Positions 26,559 through 35,305 of a DNA stretch of 64,000 bases are shown one piece after another (position 1 is the first letter of the stretch; each line of letters begins with the position of its first letter). The translations under genes and the position numbers were made by a program. Origin of the DNA: an uncultured Alphaproteobacteria bacterium (lineage in GTDB: Bacteria > Pseudomonadota > Alphaproteobacteria > RF32 > CAG-239); assembly GCA_949297415.1 (NCBI GenBank), contig CASFSV010000017.1, positions 31,321-95,320 of the forward strand. Direction: 5' to 3'. Below the pieces are notes generated by a model. The model was not told where the DNA came from and searched no databases. It was given only the letters and a program-made list of their open reading frames with translations.

Positions 26559-28349
26559 ATGAGACATAAGCTTTTGTTACTTACCGTTCTTTGCTCGGTG
26601 ATTTTATTCTTTGTTTGGTTGGGCGGTTTCTTTATCTTTAACCGTACCGTTTTTGCTTATGTCAAAAATAATCATACCGATATTGATGGTCAGGCTTTGG
26701 AACAACGAAGAAATCTGGCAGAAGATTATGTGCGGGCTTTATTTGATAAGGAAAATCTGCAACGAGATTTTGTGCCGCTTAAAACTTATCCCTTAAAGCC
26801 TTTTGATGTGCGCTTAATTGCTCTTTATTTGCCGCAATTTCATCAATTTAAAGAGAATAATCTTTGGCATGGGCAGGGGTTTACCGAGTGGTCGAACGTT
26901 ACTGCCGCAAAACCGCTCTTTGTTGGACATTATCAACCTAAACTCCCTATTGATGTCGGTTTCTATGACCTTGCTCACGATGAGGTTATGAAAAGACAAA
27001 TCGAACTTGCGCAAAATTATGGTGTCGGTGGTTTTGCTTTTTATTACTATTGGTTCTCCGGAAAAAAATTGATGGAGAAACCTATCTATAACTACTTGGC
27101 TAATCCAAAACTCAATTTTCCTTTTTGTCTGAATTGGGCTAACGAAAATTGGTCAAAACGTTGGGACGGCGGTAATCAGGAACTCTTAATCGAACAGACT
27201 TTCTCTCGTGATGACTTTGAACCCTTTGCGCAAGATTTACTTCCTTTCTTCCGAGATGAACGCTATATTCGTATTGATGGGCGACCTTTATTCATTATCT
27301 ATCGTCCGGCTGCATTTGATAAAACTCTGTTTGTCGAATTTACTCAATATCTTCGTCATTTTATGCAAGAGCATGGCGTGGCTAATCCATACCTTATTGC
27401 TACAAAGGCTTTTGGCTTTTTCGATAATCCGCAAGATTGGGGATTGGATGCCGTGATGGAGTTCGAATTAAACGATATTTACGGATTGCGCCAAAAAAAT
27501 GTGGCTAAAATTGATGATGCCGCCGATTTTCATATCTATGACTGGGCTGAATATATCAAAGCTGATAAAATGGTTAAAGACTATACTTACAAAACCTTTC
27601 GTACCGTTTTTCCGCGTTGGGATAATACGCCGCGCAAGGCTTATTCGGGAGCACTGATTTTTGATGGGACAACACCTGATATCTATGCTCAATGGCTTGA
27701 TTATGCCGTTAAAACTACTCGGCAAAACATGATTGGAGATGAGCGCATTGTCTTTATTAACGCTTGGAACGAATGGGCTGAAGGGGCTATGCTTGAACCT
27801 GATAAACGCTTCGGTTACGCTTATCTTGATATGACACGGCAAGTTATGGATGGAAATTTTGTTTCTTCAGCAGACAAACCCACACCGATTGGTATTGCGG
27901 TCTTAACCGGCGGTATTAACCGCATTGAAAAAGCCATACAGTTACTTAATGATGGAGTAGGGGAACGTTTACTTATTTCCGGTGTGCGGCCGGGGACAAG
28001 TTTGAATCTTATTGCTTCTCGTAAAGATGTTGTGCTTAAAAATGCTCAACCGATTGATTTGGGATATGAAGCAACCGATACCGTCGGTAATGCTCGTGAA
28101 GTTCGCGAATGGACGGAAAAATATAATATTAAAGAATTTTATGTGGTGACTTCTTTTTATCATATCCCTCGCAGCCGCTTAGAACTTCAGCACGAAATGC
28201 CAGATGCTGTGATGCACTTTGTGGCGGTTGATACACCGAATGTTTTGCCTCAATGGTGGAAAAATTGGTGCAGTTTCAAATTTATGGCTGCCGAATATAC
28301 GAAATTCTTAATTGTTTATTTCCAATATGCTTTGGACAGACTTTTATAA
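26559..28349 (+). CDS. YdcF/DUF218 protein with an inserted WbsX domain, 596 aa
   Basis: The architecture is unusual. Residues 8-30 form a membrane anchor in the style of YdcF/ElyC proteins (WLGGFFIFNRTVFAYVK). Residues about 83-430 are a WbsX domain, a GH99-like family from O-antigen clusters: LIALYLPQFHQFKENN, GFTEWSNV, LNWANENWSKRWDGG and FINAWNEWAEGAMLEPD. Residues about 443-580 are a DUF218 domain: IAVLTGGINRIEKAIQLL, LLISGV, ATDTVGNAREV and the YHIPRSRLE motif at 534. In related alphaproteobacteria a plain YdcF-type protein lies between ftsX and plsC, so the WbsX part looks inserted after the anchor. The YdcF part probably handles a lipid-linked intermediate; the WbsX part may act on an envelope glycan. 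Both roles are inferred. Confidence 0.85.
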   Translation: MRHKLLLLTVLCSVILFFVWLGGFFIFNRTVFAYVKNNHTDIDGQALEQRRNLAEDYVRALFDKENLQRDFVPLKTYPLKPFDVRLIALYLPQFHQFKENNLWHGQGFTEWSNVTAAKPLFVGHYQPKLPIDVGFYDLAHDEVMKRQIELAQNYGVGGFAFYYYWFSGKKLMEKPIYNYLANPKLNFPFCLNWANENWSKRWDGGNQELLIEQTFSRDDFEPFAQDLLPFFRDERYIRIDGRPLFIIYRPAAFDKTLFVEFTQYLRHFMQEHGVANPYLIATKAFGFFDNPQDWGLDAVMEFELNDIYGLRQKNVAKIDDAADFHIYDWAEYIKADKMVKDYTYKTFRTVFPRWDNTPRKAYSGALIFDGTTPDIYAQWLDYAVKTTRQNMIGDERIVFINAWNEWAEGAMLEPDKRFGYAYLDMTRQVMDGNFVSSADKPTPIGIAVLTGGINRIEKAIQLLNDGVGERLLISGVRPGTSLNLIASRKDVVLKNAQPIDLGYEATDTVGNAREVREWTEKYNIKEFYVVTSFYHIPRSRLELQHEMPDAVMHFVAVDTPNVLPQWWKNWCSFKFMAAEYTKFLIVYFQYALDRLL

Positions 28350-28364
28350 AATAAGAAAGGTTTA

Positions 28365-29087
28365 ATGATGTCTAAATGTTATCTTTTTATTCGCTCTTTA
28401 ATTGCTAATTTGTATTTTTATCCGGTAATGGCGGTCGCTTTTGCCGTTTGTATTATTATCGGGATGTGTTCTCGCAAAGCTATGATTAAACTTTGGGATA
28501 AATATCTCCACAAACTGATTTGGGGCGGTATGCTCAAACTTTGCGGTATTACCGTTGAAGTGCGCGGAAAAGAATTTATCACTCCGAACGTTATTTTTGC
28601 CAGCAAACATGAGTCTGCTTTTGAAACCTATGCCTATACCGGTATTATCCCTAATTCCGTTTTTGTGCTTAAAAAAGAATTAACTTATATTCCTCTGTTT
28701 GGGTGGGGACAGGCACTCTATGGTATGATACCCGTAGACAGAGGCGCTGGCGCAAAAGCAATGAAAGGTATGGTTAAAGAAGCTCAGAAAAGGGTCGCTG
28801 ATGGGCGTTCTATTATCATCTTTCCTGAAGGTACTCGCTGTAAACACGGTCAAGTCAAAGGGTATAAATCCGGTATTGTCTTTTTGGCCGAAAATCTTGA
28901 TATGCCGATTGTGCCTGTCGCTCTTAACTCTGATTTGGTTTGGTCTAAAGCCTCGTTCATTCGTAAACCGGGGAAAGTTATCTTCCAATTCTTACCGCCG
29001 ATGAATATCAAAGATTTTGCCGGAAAGAAAGAATTTATGGCAGAACTCCAAAATCGTATTGAAACGGCTTGTGCTCAATTAGGTTAG
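28365..29087 (+). CDS. plsC: 1-acyl-sn-glycerol-3-phosphate acyltransferase
   Basis: PlsC adds the second acyl chain to make phosphatidic acid at the inner membrane. A membrane segment lies near residues 18-35. The catalytic box reads KHESAFET, an alphaproteobacterial variant of the NHxSxxD motif, and the substrate box is FPEGTRCKHG. The 240-residue size is normal. An AGAAAGG site precedes two adjacent ATG codons (28365 and 28368). It ends the ftsE-ftsX-YdcF-plsC run, an arrangement known from alphaproteobacteria. Confidence 0.9.
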   Translation: MMSKCYLFIRSLIANLYFYPVMAVAFAVCIIIGMCSRKAMIKLWDKYLHKLIWGGMLKLCGITVEVRGKEFITPNVIFASKHESAFETYAYTGIIPNSVFVLKKELTYIPLFGWGQALYGMIPVDRGAGAKAMKGMVKEAQKRVADGRSIIIFPEGTRCKHGQVKGYKSGIVFLAENLDMPIVPVALNSDLVWSKASFIRKPGKVIFQFLPPMNIKDFAGKKEFMAELQNRIETACAQLG

Positions 29088-29115
29088 CCATAATGCTTGC
29101 AAACTAATTTCGGTT

Positions 29116-30303
29116 ATGGTTGGTATGAATAAGGGGGATAGTCTTTATAAGCAAACGGTGACAGAACAAACGGCGGGAGTAGGGAATATTGCCGTTGGAT
29201 TGCCTGATGATGATAAACTGGCTGTTTATATCCATTTCCCTTATTGCAAAAGTCGATGTCCTTATTGCGACTTCTTTCGTGCCGTTCTTCCGAAATCGTT
29301 TGATGAAAATGCTCTTGTTCAGCGATATCTCTCTGATATTGCCTATTTTGCTGATTTATTTGCACAAAAGCAAACCGTTAAATCTGTCTTTTTTGGTGGG
29401 GGAACTCCTTCCTTATTATCTCCTCTGGCGGTTGATGTTGTCTTAAACGAACTGCAAAAGAAATTTAATGTTGCTCATCATGTGGAAATTTCTTTGGAAG
29501 CTAACCCTAATACTTTTGAACGTGATAAATTTTTGGCGTTTCATCATGCCGGTATCAATCGTCTTTCTCTAGGCGTGCAAGCTCTTCATTCAGAAGATTT
29601 GAAAAAACTCGGACGTACTCACTCTTTATCCGATGCACTTACGGCGATGGAGCTGGGATCTAAGACTTTTCCGAAATTTTCGATTGACTTAATCTATGCT
29701 CGTCCCGGGCAACAATGGGATAATTGGCAAAGGGAAATTGATACCGCGCTGCAATTTGACCTTTCGCATATTTCTTTATATGAACTCTCTATTGAAGAGG
29801 GAACGCCTTTTTATCGCAAAAATGTTCAGCCTATGGACGAGGAAAATTCTCTATCCCTCTATAACAACACGGTTTCTTATTTGCGCTCGCTGGGATTTCA
29901 ACGTTATGAAGTATCTAACTTTGCCAAATCAGTTTCTGCTCAAAGCATCCATAATTTGACTTATTGGCAAGGCGGTGACTACATCGGTATCGGGGAAGGA
30001 GCGCACGGTCGTCTTCGGCTTAACGGACAAATTTTTGCGACCTTAGACGGACAACTTGCGGAAAATTTATCTCCTTATGAAAGAGCCCTTGAACTTCTCT
30101 TAATGGGACTTCGTATTGAGGATGGAATTTCTGAAAATCGTTTTTATAATGCTTGTGGAATACATTTATTTGACTTTTTGTCAAAAAAAATGACAAAAAG
30201 ACTTGCGCAATTAAATTTATTGTGTTATGATGACGCCAACATTAAACTTACGGACAAGGGTTTTATCCTTTTGGACGAAATTATTTTAGAGTTAGTAAGT
30301 TAA
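29116..30303 (+). CDS. hemW: Radical SAM protein HemW
   Basis: HemW is a heme-binding radical SAM protein related to oxygen-independent coproporphyrinogen oxidase and thought to act as a heme chaperone. The iron-sulfur motif is CKSRCPYC, followed by FFGGGTPSLL, EANPNTFE, RLSLGVQALHSEDLKKLGR and the HemW-type HNLTYWQGGDYIGIGEGAHG. The start may be this ATG or the one three codons later; neither has a clear ribosome site. A 27-base gap separates it from plsC. Confidence 0.9.
   Translation: MVGMNKGDSLYKQTVTEQTAGVGNIAVGLPDDDKLAVYIHFPYCKSRCPYCDFFRAVLPKSFDENALVQRYLSDIAYFADLFAQKQTVKSVFFGGGTPSLLSPLAVDVVLNELQKKFNVAHHVEISLEANPNTFERDKFLAFHHAGINRLSLGVQALHSEDLKKLGRTHSLSDALTAMELGSKTFPKFSIDLIYARPGQQWDNWQREIDTALQFDLSHISLYELSIEEGTPFYRKNVQPMDEENSLSLYNNTVSYLRSLGFQRYEVSNFAKSVSAQSIHNLTYWQGGDYIGIGEGAHGRLRLNGQIFATLDGQLAENLSPYERALELLLMGLRIEDGISENRFYNACGIHLFDFLSKKMTKRLAQLNLLCYDDANIKLTDKGFILLDEIILELVS
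30203..30231 (+). promoter_or_regulatory. Possible promoter within the end of hemW
   Basis: TTGCGC (30203-30208) and TATGAT (30226-30231) are 17 bases apart, ahead of the next lipoprotein gene. Confidence 0.4.
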
Positions 30304-30365
30304 GTTTTTTTCTATTTAATTTTGGTCGTTTGACCGTAAAACACATTTTAAGGAGATTTTCAGTT

Positions 30366-30884
30366 ATGAGAAAAATTTTGGCAGCCGTAGCGGTTTTGCT
30401 ATTGGCGGGTTGTTGTTGTAATCCTAATTATGTTCCGACTTATCGTAGAGATAATCCGAAAATTGAGCCTAAACCTGTTTATTATCAACAATATACCACA
30501 CAGCAACCAACTTATATCTACTATAAACGCAAAGCTACATATACCTATTATGACCAACCAACCTATGCTTACTATAGTCAAGAACCGACATACACTTATT
30601 ATCGCGCTCCCAAAGGTGAGGTTATGCATGTGGCCGGTTTCGATATTCAACAAGGACAGCAAATGCGCGATTTCTTCGATGATTTTGAAGAACCTATGCA
30701 CGCTCAATATATCGGAAATAATACCGTCAGATGGGTTTACTATATAGATTATGACTATGAGGATAATGAAGGCGATATTGTTCGTTATAGCGACTTAGGT
30801 GATTATCAACCACATTCTTTGTGCTCTTTGACTGTCGAATTTTATCGCACTTATGTTACTACGGCTTATACGAACTGCTACTGA
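30366..30884 (+). CDS. Lipoprotein with PTY-YY repeats, 172 aa
   Basis: The start at 30366 gives a clean lipoprotein signal with lipobox LLAGC (Cys 16, followed by two more Cys); an AAGGAG lies upstream. Residues about 38-85 are a Tyr/Thr/Gln-rich repeat: QQPTYIYYKRK, KATYTYYDQ, QPTYAYYSQ, EPTYTYYRA. The remaining 85 residues form a domain that matches the small lipoprotein at 31952 position by position (GFDIQQGQ, RWVYYI, CSLTVEF, AYTNC). That domain recalls the BamE/SmpA fold, which is inference. Probably an outer-envelope protein. Confidence 0.75.
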   Translation: MRKILAAVAVLLLAGCCCNPNYVPTYRRDNPKIEPKPVYYQQYTTQQPTYIYYKRKATYTYYDQPTYAYYSQEPTYTYYRAPKGEVMHVAGFDIQQGQQMRDFFDDFEEPMHAQYIGNNTVRWVYYIDYDYEDNEGDIVRYSDLGDYQPHSLCSLTVEFYRTYVTTAYTNCY

Positions 30885-30906
30885 TTTCTAACTCGGTGAT
30901 TGTATA

Positions 30907-31824
30907 ATGGGTTTACCTATCACTTCTCCCAAAGGGGCGCTCAGAATCGAAAATATGTTGCGCCCCTATAAACGTGGTGAAAAAGAAATTACACTTGATG
31001 TCGGACTCGATGTACTGATGTCTACCAACTATGCTCGCAGTGTGCGGGATATGTTGCTGTGTATTGAAAAAATACCGATTGATAAGCAACGAGAATTTGA
31101 AAGTGTCGTGCTTTTTACTTTTGTTGATCGTCTGCAACCCATTGATATTCATAATATTGCACAAAATTTAGCTCAAAACGGCGGATATGAAAAGAAATTG
31201 GCTAAGCGTATTGCGCAAACAGCTTGTAAACACGGTGAGATTCTTATGTCCTCGCCAACTCCCACATATTGTCTGCAAAGTCTTGATACTGATTTTGTTC
31301 GCTTTGATGCGGATAAATATGACGGTCTTAAAGTCTTGAGAGAGAAATGCGGGATTAAAGCCGTTCCTAAATTGCCTAGTTTTATTGACTTGACTGAATG
31401 TTTAACGGTGGAAATTTACAGGCAAAATCTTCAGAATGTCAAAACATTAAAACTTGCGCCGAACTGCAATATTGAAATTACTCATTGTCAAAACTTGCCG
31501 AATAATATCGATTTTTCGAAAGTGCAAAATATTTGTCTTAATGGGTGCGATTTACGGAATTTTGATCAGTTAATCTTGGGAAAAGGACAACAAGCTCAAC
31601 TTATCGGTGTGCAAAATTTACCGTCTTTTCTTGATATATCCGGTTACGATAAAGTTCTGTTGGTTGGGGCGGATTTATCTCATCTTAAATATCTTAAGCT
31701 CAAAAAAGCTCCTCCGGCTTATTTGGAAAATTTAATTCCTAATTCTTGTCAGGTAGAAATTTTATCAAAAAATGAAGTTTTGAAACCTTCTTTTTTACAG
31801 AAATTTAAACAGCGTTTTAAATAA
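30907..31824 (+). CDS. Hypothetical protein with leucine-rich-like repeats, 305 aa
   Basis: The first 155 residues look helical and end in YCLQSLDTDFVRFDADKYDG. From about 160 on, solenoid-like repeats appear, with units such as LPSFIDLTECLTVEIY, NVKTLKLAPNCNIEI, LPNNIDFSKVQNICL and LPSFLDISGYDKVLLV, each containing a LP-x-x-(I/L)D strand and a following hydrophobic strand. No signal peptide. The repeat type suggests protein binding, but the partner is unknown. It starts 22 bases after the lipoprotein gene and is probably cotranscribed. Confidence 0.65.
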   Translation: MGLPITSPKGALRIENMLRPYKRGEKEITLDVGLDVLMSTNYARSVRDMLLCIEKIPIDKQREFESVVLFTFVDRLQPIDIHNIAQNLAQNGGYEKKLAKRIAQTACKHGEILMSSPTPTYCLQSLDTDFVRFDADKYDGLKVLREKCGIKAVPKLPSFIDLTECLTVEIYRQNLQNVKTLKLAPNCNIEITHCQNLPNNIDFSKVQNICLNGCDLRNFDQLILGKGQQAQLIGVQNLPSFLDISGYDKVLLVGADLSHLKYLKLKKAPPAYLENLIPNSCQVEILSKNEVLKPSFLQKFKQRFK

Positions 31825-31951
31825 CTTATCTCTCTTTTTTAATGTTTAAATTTAAATGGATTTTCTGATTTTTTTTATTTTTTTACCTCCTTGTATCATC
31901 TTTTTTGATGATTATATCTGCCCTAAAAGGGATTTATAAGGAGAATTTTTG

Positions 31952-32293
31952 ATGAAATTACTCAAATCTAGTCTATGGGCTCTGGTTTTTATTTTAGGGG
32001 CTTGCCATTGGAACGATGATTCGAAAAATGCTTATTATCAACTTAATGGTATAGCGGTTTATAAAGGTCAAAGTATATCTGATCTTTGGCTGGCTAACGG
32101 TGCGCCTAATGTTATTAAAAATCTTAGTGACGGAGTTGTTATGTGGATTTATTATACTAATTTTCAATCTGTCGGCGGCGGAGAAATGATTTCTTATAAC
32201 ATACCATATCCTTCCAGCTCGGCAATTAAATGCAGTGTAAAAGTCTTGCTCCGTAACGAAAAGGTTATTTCCGCTTATTCTAATTGTGATTAG
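31952..32293 (+). CDS. Small lipoprotein, BamE/SmpA-like, 113 aa
   Basis: The ATG at 31952 is preferred over the TTG just before it; AAGGAGA lies eight bases upstream. Signal and lipobox end in LGAC (Cys 18). The mature part contains GIAVYKGQSISDLWLANGAP, VVMWIYYT and a final CSVKVLL...AYSNC, aligning with the C-terminal domain of the 30366 lipoprotein. The pattern of a short strand, helix and W-x-Y-Y strand recalls BamE-type lipoproteins; this is a structural guess. Own terminator follows. Confidence 0.7.
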   Translation: MKLLKSSLWALVFILGACHWNDDSKNAYYQLNGIAVYKGQSISDLWLANGAPNVIKNLSDGVVMWIYYTNFQSVGGGEMISYNIPYPSSSAIKCSVKVLLRNEKVISAYSNCD

Positions 32294-32300
32294 ACTAAAA

Positions 32301-32335
32301 AAACAGACCTTACCGTTTTGGATAGGGTCTGTTTT
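32301..32335. terminator. Bidirectional terminator
   Basis: AAACAGACC (32301-32309) pairs with GGTCTGTTT (32326-32334); it lies between converging genes. Confidence 0.85.
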
Positions 32336-32350
32336 GTTTGCGGTGTGCGC

Positions 32351-32836
32351 TTACTTTTGGATGGTTGCTGCTTCGATTAGTTCTGTCAACAATTTTTTAC
32401 CATCCTGATCACTTTTGATCATTTTGGCCGTACTCTCTGTCATTGCTCCATGTTGCAGCATCTTTACCATTACGGCTCTTGCTGCCTCGCGGTTTTGGCA
32501 GGTATCAAAGTAGTAGTAGTGAAAAAATAGATTGTGGAAGCAATTTGCTCCTTGCCAATCTTCTTCATTGACATCCGCTCCTTTATCTATCATCTTTTCT
32601 GCTAACGACCAGATTTGTTTGTCGGTGGCAACTTGCAAATAGGGGACATCTCCGCCAAATGGATAGTCAAGACGACCATTCAGTTCAGCTCCTTCGTCAA
32701 TTGCTTTCAATGCAATTTCAACGGTTTCTTCATCAGTGTGGAGCCAATTTTCTTTGGTTTTAATTCTTTCACTTTGTTGATAATAAATCAGAGCATTTAC
32801 CAGTAGTTGCTCCGCTGTTTCTTTGAGCTTTTCCAT
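32351..32836 (-). CDS. Ankyrin-repeat-like protein, 161 aa
   Basis: A small soluble protein with two or three degenerate ankyrin units. The clearest is ATDKQIWSLAEKMIDKGADV followed by NEEDWQGANCFHNL, with the helix-turn-helix and GADVN signature; an earlier unit contains ALKAIDEGAELN and a later one VKMLQHGAM. Ankyrin proteins bind other proteins; the target is unknown. The gene starts MEKLKE without a Shine-Dalgarno sequence, like other orphans here. A CAAACT/AGTTTG inverted repeat lies at 32868-32885 upstream and could be an operator. Confidence 0.7.
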   Translation of the reverse strand: MEKLKETAEQLLVNALIYYQQSERIKTKENWLHTDEETVEIALKAIDEGAELNGRLDYPFGGDVPYLQVATDKQIWSLAEKMIDKGADVNEEDWQGANCFHNLFFHYYYFDTCQNREAARAVMVKMLQHGAMTESTAKMIKSDQDGKKLLTELIEAATIQK

Positions 32837-33085
32837 ACAACTTGTTTTTTGGTGGTTAATAATAGCTCAAACTCCGTAAAGTTTGAATTTTTTTCTCAAT
32901 TATATACAAATACTTAGGTTTTGTAGCCATATTTTATGAATTTTATATCTTTTGTCAAGTTTTTTTGTCGTTACTCCTTATTTTAATTTGGCATAAAAGT
33001 TAATTTGGGCTTGCATTGTCAAAATATTGTACCTAAATATTCTACAGATTTATATATGTAATGTTTTATTCTATGGTTTGATGAT

Positions 33086-34204
33086 ATGACTACCACGGCT
33101 GACTACTATGAAGTTTTGGGTGTAACCAAAACCGCTTCAGGGGATGAAATTAAAAAAGCATATCGTAAATTGGCGATGCAATACCATCCCGACAGAAATC
33201 AAGGTAATAAAGAGGCGGAAACTAAATTTAAAGAAATTAATGAGGCTTATGAAGTCTTAAAAGATGAGCAGAAACGTGCTGCTTATGACCGTTACGGACA
33301 TCAAGCATTTACCAGCGGTATGGGCGGTGCAGGGGCTAATCCGTTTAACGGTTTTGACTTTACCGGTGCGGGATTTGCCGATGTCTTTTCCGATATCTTT
33401 TCCGAATTTACAGGGCAGGGACGTGCCAGACAACGTTCTTATGCCGAACGCGGCGACGATATTCGCTACGATATTGCGCTCACTCTTGAAGAGGCTTATG
33501 TCGGCTTGGAAAAAGAAATCAATATTACTACTTCAAAAGAATGTGATGCTTGTCACGGACATGGTACTGCCGATGGTAAAGAACCTCCGGTTTGTGCTAC
33601 TTGCGGCGGGACAGGCCGTGTTCGTACTCAACAGGGTGGTTTCTTTGTTTTTGAAACAACTTGTCCGCAATGCCGAGGTACTGGACGCGCTGTTACCGAT
33701 AAATGTAAAAAATGTCGCGGTACTGGTAAAGAAAAACTTGATAAATCTCTTAAAATCAAAATTCCTGCAGGTATCGAAAACGGTACACGCATGCGGGTTG
33801 CCGGCGAAGGTGAAGTCGGTAAACGCGGCGGGCCTAAAGGCGATTTGTATGTCTTTATTACAGTTAAGAGACATAAAACTTACGAACGGGACGGAGCGGA
33901 TTTATTCACGCTTTCTCCAATCTCTATGTCTATGGCGGCTATGGGCGGTAAATTTAAGCTCAAAGGTATTGACGGAGAGGAAATTGATGTTGACGTTAAA
34001 CCGGGTACGCAACCAAATGATAAACTGCGTATCAAAGGTAAAGGTATGCGCTATATGAACTCCGATAAACGCGGTGATTTGTTTGTTGAATTTAAAGTGG
34101 TTATTCCGACGAAATTAACCGATGCGCAGAAAGAGTGTTTAAAACAGTTTGATGCGGCTGCTCCTGAAGAAGAAAAAAGCTTTTGGGATAAATTGTTCGG
34201 ATAA
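33086..34204 (+). CDS. dnaJ: Chaperone DnaJ
   Basis: DnaJ delivers unfolded proteins to DnaK and stimulates its ATPase. The J domain (about 5-70) has the HPD motif in YHPDRNQ. A Gly/Phe-rich stretch follows, then four zinc motifs [24 protein letters not shown] and CKKCRGTG, and the C-terminal substrate-binding domains. The 372-residue length is standard. dnaK, usually its neighbour, is not in the window. No strong ribosome site is visible. Confidence 0.96.
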   Translation: MTTTADYYEVLGVTKTASGDEIKKAYRKLAMQYHPDRNQGNKEAETKFKEINEAYEVLKDEQKRAAYDRYGHQAFTSGMGGAGANPFNGFDFTGAGFADVFSDIFSEFTGQGRARQRSYAERGDDIRYDIALTLEEAYVGLEKEINITTSKECDACHGHGTADGKEPPVCATCGGTGRVRTQQGGFFVFETTCPQCRGTGRAVTDKCKKCRGTGKEKLDKSLKIKIPAGIENGTRMRVAGEGEVGKRGGPKGDLYVFITVKRHKTYERDGADLFTLSPISMSMAAMGGKFKLKGIDGEEIDVDVKPGTQPNDKLRIKGKGMRYMNSDKRGDLFVEFKVVIPTKLTDAQKECLKQFDAAAPEEEKSFWDKLFG

Positions 34205-34228
34205 ATCTTTATCTTTTAGCTTATTACG

Positions 34229-34254
34229 GCGCTTCTTCATGAGGCGCTTTTTTT
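34229..34254. terminator. Terminator after dnaJ
   Basis: GCGCTTC (34229-34235) pairs with GAGGCGC (34241-34247) with one wobble; eight T follow on the plus strand. Confidence 0.8.
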
Positions 34255-34276
34255 TATTTGTAAAGCTATTTTCCTT

Positions 34277-35179
34277 TTATCCAACCAACCATAGCAATAA
34301 TCCCAAAAAGATTATTACCGATAAACTCATCGGAGAGTGGGGAAGTTGCTTGGTCTTATATATATCAATGATTATCGGTGATAACAACAACATCGCAATT
34401 ACATAAGCCGGATTTTCTGCCTCTCTTAACGCTATTGTCTTGGCGGCTATCAATATCGTGCTAAAAATTATCAACCACACGGCATTACCGGATTTTAACG
34501 GTGCAAACAATAATTCCTTGCGTGTCGGTACGGTTTCCTCTGATATCTCTTTTGGGATTGCCAGCGGATTTTGCATATCTCTTAAAAACATTATCGCATT
34601 GTATATTCCGCTGGTAAAACATGAGACCGTTAAATAATATATCACTCCCGTATATACTTTACCGCCATGTATTGCGATGAAGCGTGTCGCTATGCTCATC
34701 AACGCCAAGGCAAATACCGCCGGATATAAATATTTTTCCGCTCGATGACTAATTTTTACTTTCATCATTTGCCAATAACTTACCGAAAAACCGCATAAAA
34801 TCAAAAATAAACTAATCAGTAAATGCGGCTTTTGAATTAAATCTTCCAGTTCTCGAAAATCTATACCCCACCACATAAACGTTGTTATCAAAACACACGT
34901 CGCCATAAAACCTGAACACGAATGACTGCCATATTTTGCTGAGGCAAAGAATATATGGCTGTCATATACCCCAATCATTATCCCTTGCATTATTAATATT
35001 ACATAATATGGGGCGGAATTTATCAACGGTACTGTTAATAGCAACGGCGATACCAATATACTTACGCCAAAACCTCGCCATATTCCCAAAACATATCCGT
35101 TGTAACGGTGTTGTTCGTTAAAGGTGGTGTATATGGCGTTAAAAACTGCGTATATCAGGCTTAAAAATATCCAGCTCAT
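34277..35179 (-). CDS. EamA/DMT-like membrane transporter
   Basis: The frame opens at 35368, but the first 63 codons are hydrophilic and overlap the divergent promoter; the ATG at 35179 (MSWIFLSLIYAVF) with AAGGA just upstream gives a normal start at the first helix. About ten membrane helices are visible, as in drug/metabolite transporters of the EamA type. There is no strong motif to name a substrate. A converging terminator separates it from dnaJ. Confidence 0.65.
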   Translation of the reverse strand: MSWIFLSLIYAVFNAIYTTFNEQHRYNGYVLGIWRGFGVSILVSPLLLTVPLINSAPYYVILIMQGIMIGVYDSHIFFASAKYGSHSCSGFMATCVLITTFMWWGIDFRELEDLIQKPHLLISLFLILCGFSVSYWQMMKVKISHRAEKYLYPAVFALALMSIATRFIAIHGGKVYTGVIYYLTVSCFTSGIYNAIMFLRDMQNPLAIPKEISEETVPTRKELLFAPLKSGNAVWLIIFSTILIAAKTIALREAENPAYVIAMLLLSPIIIDIYKTKQLPHSPMSLSVIIFLGLLLWLVG

Positions 35180-35250
35180 TCTTCCTTTTCCGTTGCTTAC
35201 TTGGTTTATATAATCGCTTTTTTGAGGATTTAAACGATTGTGTATTTTAT

Positions 35251-35279
35251 TTGACTTCACTGCATCTTTGGTGTATAAT
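35251..35279 (+). promoter_or_regulatory. Sigma-70 promoter
   Basis: TTGACT (35251-35256) and a perfect TATAAT (35274-35279), 17 bases apart, 27 bases before the next start codon. Confidence 0.8.
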
Positions 35280-35305
35280 TTCTCTATATTATTGCGGAGG
35301 CGGTT

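Noticed and set aside
33264..34058. 264-codon frame overlapping dnaJ
   Set aside because: It is a +1 shadow of dnaJ with no ribosome site or family resemblance.
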